A DNA stretch of 64,000 bases from Balanoglossus misakiensis. Lineage: Eukaryota; Hemichordata. The notes beneath the pieces were generated by a model. That model searched no databases. It was not told the DNA's origin and saw only the letters and a list, made by a program, of their open reading frames with translations. The translations under genes were made by a program, and so were the position numbers. Position 1 is the stretch's first letter; every line of letters begins with the position of its first letter. The DNA is taken from assembly GCA_040954595.2 (NCBI GenBank), contig CM082580.2:4898001-4962000 (forward strand). The letters run 5' to 3'. This document shows positions 36,472 through 47,400 of the stretch, one piece after another.

Positions 36472-39101
36472 GATAGAATGACACGAGAGTAGCGGGTCTA
36501 CTAACACACCATCCTTCTTTGATTTTACTTCACCCTGTAACTGTAATTGATTGCCCATACTTTCATAGGTGTATCATTTTTAAAGTTATACATATTCAGT
36601 TGTTTTTTTAGCCACAGTTCCTCATTTTTATTATACTTCTGGCGACTTTTAAAGAAGTACAAAGTTCAGCGGAATTATAGTAACATTATTTTGAATCTAG
36701 CATATGTCTTGCATACATTGCAAACTTAGTGGTTGACAGTCAAATATTACAATTGATGAGATGATTTGGGTAGATATAGATAGAAGTAAGTATTTTATGA
36801 TTTATGTGTCAGATGTTTGGTTGTTTCTGTAGCTGCCGTATGAAGGCGTTTTAGAACATTCTTAAAACATCTTCAACTGTTCACAAAACCTGCTCAGGTC
36901 AGATTGTAAAACTGTTCCAGAATGTGGCATCCAGCACTGTAGTGTATTCTTCACAGGTGACCTAACACCTGTTTCAAAACATTTAGCAGGCTGTGTTTGA
37001 ACACCATGCATTACTTTTAAGTCATTGCTACAGTAGAGCAAAGCCACCCAGTATTAAGACATGAAGATGAAGTCGAGTTGAGCATAATTTAAGGCCTTAA
37101 TTTCTTTGGCTACCTGAAATACTGGCCCAGGTGTATTCTAGCAATACAGTTAAGTTCCGTAAATTTTAAGCTCCGGAAATTTCCGTTGTGATCATATAAA
37201 CATCCCTGCTTTAATATTGTGGCAGTCAAGTGGTTGTATTAGAACACATTAGTAAAAGAACCTGTGTATATTTGCCATTAAACACAAAATGGACCAACAG
37301 TAAAGAAGTTGAGTCAAGAGGTTGCAGTATTTAGCATGTACATATATAGAAATAATGTAATGTTTGTATAGATTTAAATGACAGCAGTCCAACATTTAGA
37401 AATTTGACTTACATTTGAACCTTGAAGAAAATGAAGAGACTGTTGTGGTGCACAGATTGTAATCCAGAAACATGTTCTATTTATCAGTATGTAATTATGA
37501 TAAAACCTGATGAATTTTAGCTGTTTATGTAAAAAAAAATGCGTCTGACTTTGCTAAGGAGGCTGACTGTTGTTCATATTGTCTGGACATCTGAAGGTGG
37601 TATTTACATATGAAGCAAATACTCTGTGGTGGGCTTGTTCAATGCACCCCTTGTTGTATTTTGTGTGGGCTCAACTTGCACCATTATAAACAATGGGGTC
37701 GAACCACATTGCAGTGTTGGAGATGGTTACAATGTCACATTTTCCTGTTGGTAACTGTGGTTTCGTCTAGGCTGTGGGATTGTGGGATGTGTTCATTTTG
37801 GCAAATGGTGTCTTGCTTGTTAAGTATTGAAAGGGGGTTCATGGCCAAGTTTAATGACCAATATGTAAAACATTACAAATCTTGACTCTTAAACATCTCC
37901 CTACTTGTGACAAAGAGGGCGCTGTTCATGCACTGAAACATCCAGACTCGAACTTCGGCTTGGTAGTAATGTATTCATCCCACGTTTAATCTTTCCTTAA
38001 TTAGTCAACTAGTATTATTGATCAATTATAACACGGAGCCTGAACACCAAATTGAATATTATGTCTGTCCAGCGGTGACACAACATTCATGAAACAACTT
38101 GAAACCACCATAACCTCACATTTACGAAAGAAAAAATAATATAAAGGATAATAATCACTACTAACATTGAAGAAAAGTGAAAGATTTGTCACCTACTATA
38201 CTGGTTTTTTGATACAAGCATATTTTCAAAATTTGTACTTTTGTATGCAACATTGTTATGAAAGACTGTTTTACTGTGAGAGAGAAAAAATATGTTTTAA
38301 AAATACGTTACTATGTGATTCTGTCTTGCTTACAAATTATACAAGACAGTAATGAAATAATGTGTTGGCTATATTGCTGGTATTTGATTGCAGAATGTTC
38401 TTTTTGCAAAATTTGTACTTTTCTACACCGCATCCCAAAAGTGGAAGATACGTTTTTACTTTGAAAGCTAAAACAAATTATGTATTGAATGGTGTCTCAC
38501 ATAATATTAAACAAGACAACGGTAAAATTATATTAAAGAGCCTGCTATATGTAACATTAAAACTGGTACATTTGAGAAAACAAAACAGTGTACTTCTTGC
38601 CCTTTGGCTTACATTAAGTTTCACATCACGGCTTTCAATGTTATATATTTTTGTACAGAAGTTTTATACCGTTTGTAAGTGTATGTACATGTATGTATGT
38701 AAGCGTTGTAGTTAGGTTATAAGGTGTTGGTGAATTTGCAGTAGCTGTACCTTTGGGGGAATTACATTATAATTGGTAGTATTTTTTTCTCACAATTATA
38801 CGTTGAATCATCCTGTGTTTTGAACTGTGCTTTGCAGTTCATTTATGATGTGCTTAAATTTTTGCTGTTGACAGATCAGTTTAGTTCAGATCCAAAGGCT
38901 TTAGCCATTCAGCATTACATTATGTATTCATTGGAAAATGCCTGGCTGTCAGTTTTCACGTGAAAGAAAGTTTTATACTGAAGTGTAAGAAACGAAGCTA
39001 CAGAAAAGATATTTCACAGAAATAATTATGTCTGATTGCTACATTATACCTCGGACCTCCTATAAACAGAGCAATGTTAAATTTATACCTTACTTTTTTG
39101 T

Positions 39102-39117
39102 AATAAATAAATAAATA
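39102..39117 (+). promoter_or_regulatory. Distal poly(A) signal cluster of myosin X
   Basis: Overlapping AATAAA hexamers repeated at 4-bp steps (39102-39117). Composition shifts just after to GC-richer sequence leading into the next gene, which fits the end of the myosin transcript. Confidence 0.65.
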
Positions 39118-39120
39118 AAG

Positions 39121-39410
39121 ATTTATTTAAAACGCGTCACGAATCTCTCTTCTGGCGTCACCGAAATTCTAAAGATCTCGAAGTTCCGACCGCCTCGTTC
39201 CACGCCCCAAAAGGCAGCGTATGCATTCTAAGCGTGACAAATGTCAACTAATGGACGCATACCCTGGAACGAGGGTAGAATCGCCACGATACGTTCTATT
39301 TATCAGACAATCACAGCCGAACCCTCCGAGTAATCTTCTCGTACAGTTCGTGTTTAAACAGTCTCTGACATTTTCCATTAATGTTACACTTTTATTCGTC
39401 GTAATTCAAT
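39121..39410 (+). promoter_or_regulatory. Probable promoter and 5' UTR interval of the kinase-like gene
   Basis: A short interval between the myosin poly(A) signals and the first ATG of the next gene. It is more CpG-rich than its surroundings and has a small inverted repeat (CCTCGTTCCA and TGGAACGAGG, about 39192 and 39264). No TATA box was identified. Promoter function is inferred from position only. Confidence 0.4.
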
Positions 39411-40752
39411 ATGCCTTCTCTTCGTAAACGTCTCCGAATTGGTGCGCGCCGTTTTAGAAAAGCAGCCAGAGATCTCCGACGAAGAATGACGCTTTCTCCG
39501 ACGTCTTTACCGGACAGCGAACAATCGGTTAGTGCATTACATGAATGGGTGTATCTAGATATGCTTTGATATGAACAACTTGATTTGATTTTTGTAAGCT
39601 AATATTGTAAATACACAAAGTAACAGAAGCATTTTTATATAACAATCATGTCATCTGAGCAAAACGAATCTTATTAAAACTTAGATATGTTTTATTTTAC
39701 AGAATAATTCGATTGGAATGGGAATCCAAAAGGAGCAGGAATATGCTGACGGCAAGACTTTAGGAATGCTGTCATTTGATGGCGATTTGGTAGGTGAAAG
39801 TTTCTTTAATGTTCAAATGAAATACACAGTATAACAAGCAGTTGTCACCGCACGAAGCCAAAGATTGTTTCCTTGATCGGCTAGAACAGTTTCGGCTGGA
39901 AAACCAACCATACACATATTCATCTCTCTTCTCAAAACGGCCAATACGATACGACAAACCAATAACGACTCTTTCATTTCTCACGGTTTTTGTTTTTGCA
40001 GCGCAAGCTCTCTGTATCACAGAAACTAAAGATGGCCTCTCAGTTGTGTGACGACGTCTGCTATTTGCATAAAACTGGCGTCATCCATCAGAACATCCAC
40101 CCCGGCCGGATCGATGTAAGTATTCCAACGCATAAGAAATTAGTGGCTGGCGTTTAAGTTTAATATTGGGCTATCCGAAACATATAATGGCTATGGAATA
40201 CAGGCACAAAACTGATGACACTTCAATTCTGTGCAAGAGAGTCCTTATGCTTCGGTTATTGAATTATACAGAGTTAATTCCTATGGTTATTTTTAGGTAA
40301 ATCCCAAAACGTTCGATGTCAAACTTGTTCCGAGCACTGCTACCGCCCTCATCGACGAGGCATTTCCTTTCCGTGGTCTGGGCGAGACGAGATACATGTC
40401 ACCCGAGTCTGTTCTTGACGACGGCGTCATCACACCGGCAGAAGACGTCTGGAGTCTTGGTATGACCCTGGCGGAGATTTTCACCGGGTTCCGACCGTAC
40501 ATGAATTACCCCGGTTTGATTTCCACCGCCAATTACGAATCATTCCATCGGCACAACAGAGAATTACCCAGATTCCGGCAGAGAAGAAGCTCCACTGTAG
40601 AATGGCGTCTGTTCAGAGGACAGGGCGCCATATTGGAGCAAGTTGGAGTACTGATCAATCTAGCGGTGTGCCCGACGCCAGAACTTCGACCATCAGCTCG
40701 CCAGTTGCTAGGCAACTTCAAAATGCTGATGGCAATGCAAAAAGACGACTGA
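39411..40752 (+). CDS. Kinase-like protein lacking N-lobe and catalytic motifs (probable pseudokinase)
   Basis: Four phase-0 exons: 39411-39527, 39703-39789, 40002-40115, 40297-40752 (TGA at 40750). The product is 256 residues. The N-terminus is basic (MPSLRKRLRIGARRFRKAAR). Then come a hinge-like EYADGKTLGML, an alphaE helix (KLKMASQLCDDVCYLHKTG) and the catalytic-loop position IHQNIHPGRI, where HRD is replaced by HQN. At the DFG site the protein reads KLVPST. The APE equivalent is YMSPES. The alphaF signature DVWSLGMTLAEIFTG and the alphaI arginine (ELRPSARQLL) are kept. No glycine loop or VAIK lysine is present, so ATP catalysis is unlikely. An upstream N-lobe exon cannot be excluded but the gap to the myosin gene is only about 290 bp. 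No clear AATAAA was seen after the stop. Confidence 0.75.
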
Positions 40753-41746
40753 GCCTATTTATTATAATCTGACCTTAAAGTTCTATTTGCAGTGATGTTT
40801 CTTTATATTTAAAAATATATATTAATGCATATTGATTGTCAGTTTAATTTCATTTAATATTCCTATTTGTAGTAAAAATGTAGAGTTTTTATATACCATC
40901 TGAGTTGAGTGAATTTATTGGGGTGGGTGATGACTGAATTCCGATTGCAAGGAACTTCTTCACAGCACAACAGGATAAAAGAACGGGCGGTCAAAGATGT
41001 TTGTTCTATTTTTTAAAGTGTCGCACTAGCTGTAGACGACACCGAGTCGGACCATTTGGTCGGAGATCAGATTATTTTTTTCAGGTTATCAAGGTAGTTT
41101 TGTAGTTCTGGTTCGGGGTATCATACGTAACCAACCAACCAGATCGTTCGTTTAAGCCCCAACCGCCGATCTCGGGGACTAAAAACCTGTCGGCACTATC
41201 TCATCTGCATATTATTGTTCTGTGCTTCGTACATTTTACATATTTCACTCGATTGTTGTGGTATCCTTATTGTTGGCTTATTAAACAAACTTTATAACGC
41301 ACAGGATAGGATTTTGAAATCCCCAGTGTTTATTCTCTGCACGACCGAGGTACAGGGCACACTTTAAAAAAAAACGGAAGTAAGAAAACGACAAAATACT
41401 TTCTTGATGACTGCGTCTGGCAAACGGGGTCATGAAATGACCTATCAATGAATTGGTAGACCTACTTTCAAAGACAACTTTCAAAGGATGCGCTATGCAC
41501 GTGTGCACGCTTTCAGCATATACAAAAGACGTCATCGCAGCTTTAGTTGTCTGCCTGAGAGGTCACAAGTAGAGTTCCGTGTGGGAGTCTCCACATTTGA
41601 ATTTTTTTCAATTTCTTCCGTGTGGACCACTTCGGCGGACATTTTGCTCTTAAGACAGTGCACCACTGCTTGGCTCTCTGAGATAGGACAATGTATTAAG
41701 GAGGGTAACCTTGATACTGGACGTCGGCCATACCTGTGCGTAGAGA
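40753..41746. other. Intergenic region between kinase-like and WxxW genes
   Basis: About 1 kb without a supported gene. It should contain the 3' UTR of the kinase-like gene and the promoter of the WxxW gene. A 108-codon open frame at 41488-41814 runs into the signal-peptide exon in another frame and has no known domain. No canonical poly(A) hexamer or TATA box stood out. Confidence 0.5.
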
Positions 41747-44024
41747 ATGCAAGGCTATCCTACCCGTCTGACATGTTTGATTTTATATCTCTTTGCCGCG
41801 CAACAGTCAGGTAAGCAGAAAGTGAAATGTAGAGGGTGGTGGTCGAAGTTCATAATATGTGCTATTTTGTTTTCACAAGGAGGTTGTTTACATTCATTCG
41901 ATTCTCTGTATCATACATGTAAACAAACACAACAATTAATACATGTTATAAAATTAGACCGAATTTTGTCGTAGTCCTGCAAATCAAGCACACAACCAAA
42001 CTTAAACGAGACTTTAATTAAAATGGGAAGTAGGCCTAACTCAAAACACTTTGTGTTGGAGAGGAATTAGCGGAATGGTTCCAAATTGACATGACAATGT
42101 ATTGAAATTGTTCTTATTTTTGGAGACCCCCAAATTTTCCTTCTCCGACTATATAAAATAACAGAAACAAAACTGTTCTTGTGATTTTACTCGTGAGCAA
42201 ATTGTGTTCATATCGAAATTTTAGCTCGTGTTGGAAAGTTAGGTGATTTGATAGAACATGGCATATCTACTCCCGTGACATCAGTTGTCAGTTGTGTATA
42301 CATGTACACGGGTCTTTCCCAAACTACAGTTTCTGTCTGGACTGACTGGTACAACTCGGTTAAGAATGGTGGCTGGGATAGCGAACTAATTAGATTAATC
42401 CAGCATGCTCATCCAAATCTTGTGTGTGACAACCCAACCGCTATGGATGCTGTCACCGTAGATGGCGTACCTGCACTGGAAACGGGCGATGTATTCCGGT
42501 GGTTCGCTTCTTCTGGACTCGATTGTAACGACGAAGATCAAACAAATAGGACATGTGAAGAGTATAGAGCCCGTTTCTGCTGTCCAGGTAGGGTCAATGC
42601 TTAGGGACCGTTCAGTTTTTACGGCAGGGGGGGGGAGGCTGGCAAGTTTGTGTCATCGGTTCTCAAAATCAGGCCGACCCCCCCATCACCCAGGACCAAA
42701 AAATGATGACCCCCCCCCCCTTTGACAGACCCAAAAATATGATGACCCCCCCCCCCCACGCCAAAAACATTTGCCGTCCTGATCCTATGTACACTGTATG
42801 CAATAAAGGGAATGAGGCTCCTCAAGAAAATTTTGTAAAATTTGTAGCTCAAAGTTGCATTTTTATGAACTCAAAAACAAATTATCTCAATGTTTGGGAG
42901 GACCAATTTTACTTTTTGCCACTCCACTCAAAGTTAGAAGATTTGGCGTCATCTTCGGCATGACATTATTATATATAGAAGATGCAGCGCGAAACTATAA
43001 GTTATGCAAAATGGTTTAAACAATTATTCTCCTTTATGTATTCACTTTGTTTAATATTATCATTGGTGGGGTTGGGGTGGCATGCACTCTGCCCTGGTAC
43101 ACTAGACAAACCAGCAAAAAAATGCAATGTTGCGGAGAATGAAGGGGGTGGGCGTGCGAGGGGGTGTCCCCCTCCCACATTAGAAAATTTTGTAAAATAG
43201 AGGGTGAGAAACTGCAATTTTGTAGACTCAAACGTTCGGTGGCAAAAGTATGTGACCCCCCCCCCCCTAAACGTGTAAAAAAAACCCAGATGACCCCCCC
43301 CCCCCTTGTGGACTTCAAAATTTAAGTGACCCCCCCCCCTGGATTTTGCCGCCCCTCCCCGGCCGTAAAAACTGAACGGTCCCTTATGACTGTCGTGCCT
43401 TGTCATGGCAAGATGTTCAGTAGAATGCCTTTATTGGCATCACATATTTGTTCACCGTCAAAATGACGATGACGTTTTAGACCCCCAGCCGTCACATTTT
43501 AATGCAATCTGATTCAAATCAGATGTAGGGTACGGCGACGTCTTCTACTTCGCGGTGCAATATTCTTATGTCTACTACTAGTGTGTGGCGACAGCATAAG
43601 AAAACCGTACCGCGAAATGAAAGACGTCGCCTTATCCTATATCTGATTTAAATCAGATTGATCCTATGTTGAGGACAGAAAGCAATAAGATGGTATCCAT
43701 TATACAAATGTTATTCCCAAGAGAATATTGTATTCTCAACGTATTGGTGACACTGACACATTCTTTTAGGGTCACGCGGAGCGAGGACTTGTGTGACTGA
43801 GAGCGTCTTGAATCACTATCCAATTTTGGCATCAGCTGTTATCAACATAACCGAGGTAAGTGTGACTTCAGGACATTGTACAAATGGGCCTTCAGAACTG
43901 AACTAAGTACCGTGTACTGCTTCCTGTCAGAAGCTTACCTGCATAATTTAGTATTATTTTGATTTTTTTCCTGTAATTTGATGTGTTGACGTAACTCTTC
44001 TCATGTGTCGAGGAGGAATAAAGG

Positions 44025-44104
<80 letters not shown>

Positions 44105-44297
44105 CTCACTCACTGACTCACTGACCCACTGGCTCACTGACTCACTCACTCACTCACTCACTCACTCACTTGCTGTATGTCACTTCTCATAGAACACCAC
44201 AGTGGGGGTACCTATATACAACCTATCCGATTTTTGGAGTAATGAGCAAGACATGCACGTTAACGTCACATCCGTCGAAATTGTTTATGGGAACAAG
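41747..44297 (+). CDS. Secreted WxxW-domain protein (mucin/CILP-type), 3' end outside the window
   Basis: Four exons: 41747-41810, 42330-42587, 43770-43855, 44193-44297, phases 1, 1, 0, 0. Exon 1 encodes a signal peptide with hydrophobic core LTCLILYLFAA, cleavage likely near AQQS. Exon 2 is a WxxW domain: VWTDWYNSVKNGGWDSELI, C-DNP, GLDCNDEDQ, C-EEYRARFCC, matching the mucin-2/CILP WxxW family pattern of W-x-x-W, GxDxE, GLxCxxxDQ and C-x-YxxRxxC. Exons 3-4 (ARTCVTESVLNHYPILAS; NTTVGVPIYNLSDFW) carry N-x-T sites and no domain I know. The protein presumably continues past the satellite array. The ATG at 41747 was preferred because it alone gives a signal peptide in the phase needed by exon 2. 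Confidence 0.72.
42604..43383. mobile_element. 780-bp TTA-flanked transposon with 22-bp perfect terminal inverted repeats
   Basis: Both ends carry the same 22 bp in inverted orientation (42604-42625 and 43362-43383), beginning GGGACCGTTCAG. TTA is duplicated at 42601-42603 and 43384-43386. A three-base TTA target and GGG terminus suggest a PIF/Harbinger-like non-autonomous element. The interior repeats GACCCCCCCCCC-type tracts on both arms, and open frames inside are proline/glycine shadows of these. It lies in the intron between the WxxW exon and exon 3. Confidence 0.85.
43506..43659. mobile_element. Palindromic element (foldback MITE-like)
   Basis: The left arm (AATCTGATTCAAATCAGAT ... GGCGACGTCTTCTACTTCGC) and the right arm are imperfect reverse complements over about 70 bp each with a short centre. 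The ends AATCTGATT/AATCAGATT are themselves nearly self-complementary. Target duplication is unclear. Confidence 0.6.
44024..44103. repeat. (CAA)n microsatellite
   Basis: About 26 pure CAA units in the intron before the fourth WxxW-gene exon. The poly-leucine frame on the opposite strand is produced by this repeat. Confidence 0.95.
44104..44171. repeat. (CTCA)n microsatellite
   Basis: Imperfect CTCA/CTGA tetranucleotide run directly joined to the CAA tract and ending about 20 bp before the acceptor at 44192. Confidence 0.9.
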
Positions 44298-44300
44298 GTA

Positions 44301-44466
44301 ATGTATGTATGTATGTATGTATGTATGTATGTATGTATGTATGTATGTATGTATGTATGTATGTATGTATGTATGTATGTATGTATGTATGTATGTATGT
44401 ATGTATGTATGTATGTATGTATGTACGTATGTACGTATGTATGTATGTATGTATGTATGTATGTAT
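44301..44466. repeat. (ATGT)n microsatellite leading into the satellite
   Basis: About 40 ATGT units with two ACGT variants, starting three bases after the exon donor at 44298 and merging into the first 88-bp monomer. Several MYVC and HTYI open frames are artefacts of it. Confidence 0.97.
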
Positions 44467-47400
44467 TTGCGAAAGTTCAAAATTTCTTCATTTTTGACAA
44501 AACTCTTGGGTTATAGCTCATGAAAATCGTCTAAAAATGAAAATTTTTCGACTTTGCGAAAGTTCAAAATTTCTTCATCTTTTGACAAAAATCTTGGGTT
44601 ATAGCTCATGAAAATCGTCTAAAAATGAAAATTTTTCGACTTTGCGAAAGTTCAAAATTTCTTCATTTTTGACAAAAATCTTGGGTTATAGCTCATGAAA
44701 ATTTTTCGACTTTGCGAAAGTTCAAAATTTCTTCATCTTTTGACAAAAATCATGGGTTATAGCTCATGAAAATCGTCTAAAAATGACAATTTTTCGACTT
44801 TGCGAAAGTTCAAAATTTCTTCATCTTTTGACAAAAATCATGGGTTATAGCTCATGAAAATCAACCATAAATGACAATTTTTCGACTTTGCGAAAGTTTA
44901 AAATTTCTTCATTTTTTGACAAAAATCATGGGTTATAGCTCATGAAAATCGTCTAAAAATGACAATTTTTCGACTTTGCGAAAGTTCAAAATTTCTTCAT
45001 CTTTTGACAAAAATCATGGGTTATAGCTCATGAAAATCAACCATAAATGAAAATTTTTCGACTTTGCGAAAGTTCAAAATTTCTTCATTTTTTGACAAAA
45101 ATCATGGGTTATAGCTCATGAAAATCGTCTAAAAATGACAATTTTTCGACTTTGCGAAAGTTCAAAATTTCTTCATTTTTTGACAAAAATCATGGGTTAT
45201 AGCTCATGAAAATCGTCTAAAAATGACAATTTTTCGACTTTGCGAAAGTTCAAAATTTCTTCATTTTTTGACAAAAATCATGGGTTATAGCTCATGAAAA
45301 TCGTCTAAAAATGAAAATTTTTCGACTTTGCGAAAGTTCAAAATTTCTTCATCTTTTGACAAAAATCATGGGTTATAGCTCATGAAAATCAACCATAAAT
45401 GACAATTTTTCGACTTTGCGAAAGTTCAAAATTTCTTCATTTTTTGACAAAAATCATGGGTTATAGCTCATGAAAATCGTCTAAAAATGACAATTTTTCG
45501 ACTTTGCGAAAGTTCAAAATTTCTTCATTTTTTGACAAAAATCATGGGTTATAGCTCATGAAAATCGTCTAAAAATGACAATTTTTCGACTTTGCGAAAG
45601 TTCAAAATTTCTTCATTTTTTGACAAAAATCATGGGTTATAGCTCATGAAAATCAACCATAAATGACAATTTTTCGACTTTGCGAAAGTTCAAAATTTCT
45701 TCATTTTTTGACAAAAATCATGGGTTATAGCTCATGAAAATCGTCTAAAAATGACAATTTTTCGACTTTGCGAAAGTTCAAAATTTCTTCATTTTTTGAC
45801 AAAAATCATGGGTTATAGCTCATGAAAATCGTCTAAAAATGACAATTTTTCGACTTTGCGAAAGTTCAAAATTTCTTCATTTTTTGACAAAAATCATGGG
45901 TTATAGCTCATGAAAATCGTCTAAAAATGACAATTTTTCGACTTTGCGAAAGTTCAAAATTTCTTCATTTTTTGACAAAAATCATGGGTTATAGCTCATG
46001 AAAATCAACCATAAATGACAATTTTTCGACTTTGCGAAAGTTCAAAATTTCTTCATTTTTTGACAAAAATCATGGGTTATAGCTCATGAAAATCGTCTAT
46101 AAATGACAATTTTTCGACTTTGCGAAAGTTCAAAATTTCTTCATTTTTTGACAAAAATCATGGGTTATAGCTCATGAAAATCGTCTATAAATGACAATTT
46201 TTCGACTTTGCGAAAGTTTAAAATTTCTTCATTTTTTGACAAAAATCATGGGTTATAGCTCATGAAAATCGTCTAAAAATGACAATTTTTCGACTTTGCG
46301 AAAGTTCAAAATTTCTTCATTTTTTGACAAAAATCATGGGTTATAGCTCATGAAAATCGTCTAAAAATGACAATTTTTCGACTTTGCGAAAGTTCAAAAT
46401 TTCTTCATTTTTTGACAAAAATCATGGGTTATAGCTCATGAAAATCGTCTAAAAATGACAATTTTTCGACTTTGCGAAAGTTCAAAATTTCTTCATTTTT
46501 TGACAAAAATCATGGGTTATAGCTCATGAAAATCAACCATAAATGACAATTTTTCGACTTTGCGAAAGTTCAAAATTTCTTCATTTTTTGACAAAAATCA
46601 TGGGTTATAGCTCATGAAAATCGTCTAAAAATGACAATTTTTCGACTTTGCGAAAGTTCAAAATTTCTTCATTTTTTGACAAAAATCATGGGTTATAGCT
46701 CATGAAAATCGTCTAAAAATGACAATTTTTCGACTTTGCGAAAGTTCAAAATTTCTTCATTTTTTGACAAAAATCATGGGTTATAGCTCATGAAAATCGT
46801 CTAAAAATGACAATTTTTCGACTTTGCGAAAGTTCAAAATTTCTTCATTTTTTGACAAAAATCATGGGTTATAGCTCATGAAAATCAACCATAAATGACA
46901 ATTTTTCGACTTTGCGAAAGTTCAAAATTTCTTCATTTTTTGACAAAAATCATGGGTTATAGCTCATGAAAATCGTCTATAAATGACAATTTTTCGACTT
47001 TGCGAAAGTTCAAAATTTCTTCATTTTTTGACAAAAATCATGGGTTATAGCTCATGAAAATCGTCTAAAAATGACAATTTTTCGACTTTGCGAAAGTTCA
47101 AAATTTCTTCATTTTTTGACAAAAATCATGGGTTATAGCTCATGAAAATCGTCTAAAAATGACAATTTTTCGACTTTGCGAAAGTTCAAAATTTCTTCAT
47201 TTTTTGACAAAAATCATGGGTTATAGCTCATGAAAATCGTCTAAAAATGACAATTTTTCGACTTTGCGAAAGTTCAAAATTTCTTCATTTTTTGACAAAA
47301 ATCATGGGTTATAGCTCATGAAAATCAACCATAAATGACAATTTTTCGACTTTGCGAAAGTTCAAAATTTCTTCATTTTTTGACAAAAATCATGGGTTAT

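Larger units (their letters stand above)
35980..39120 (+). other. MYO10: Myosin X 3' untranslated region
   Basis: About 3.1 kb of AT-rich sequence without a convincing gene follows the stop codon and ends at a cluster of poly(A) signals. Open frames here (up to about 117 codons) have no recognisable domain and biased, low-complexity composition. It holds a duplicated 75-nt segment (36093 and 36221 onward) and two AGGGCGCTGT-type motifs. The 3' boundary is inferred from AATAAA and the new gene beginning at 39411. Confidence 0.75.

Noticed and set aside
41488-41814. 108-codon frame starting MRYARVHAF as first exon of the WxxW gene
   Set aside because: Its phase at the 41810 donor gives a stop within five codons in the WxxW exon; the 41747 frame joins cleanly and gives a signal peptide.
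42462-43406. Proline/glycine-rich open frames around the TTA-flanked element
   Set aside because: They are generated by poly-C tracts of the transposon; no transposase motif.
44202-44523. MYVC/HTYI and poly-leucine open frames
   Set aside because: They are translations of ATGT and CAA microsatellites; only 44193-44297 is kept as an exon.
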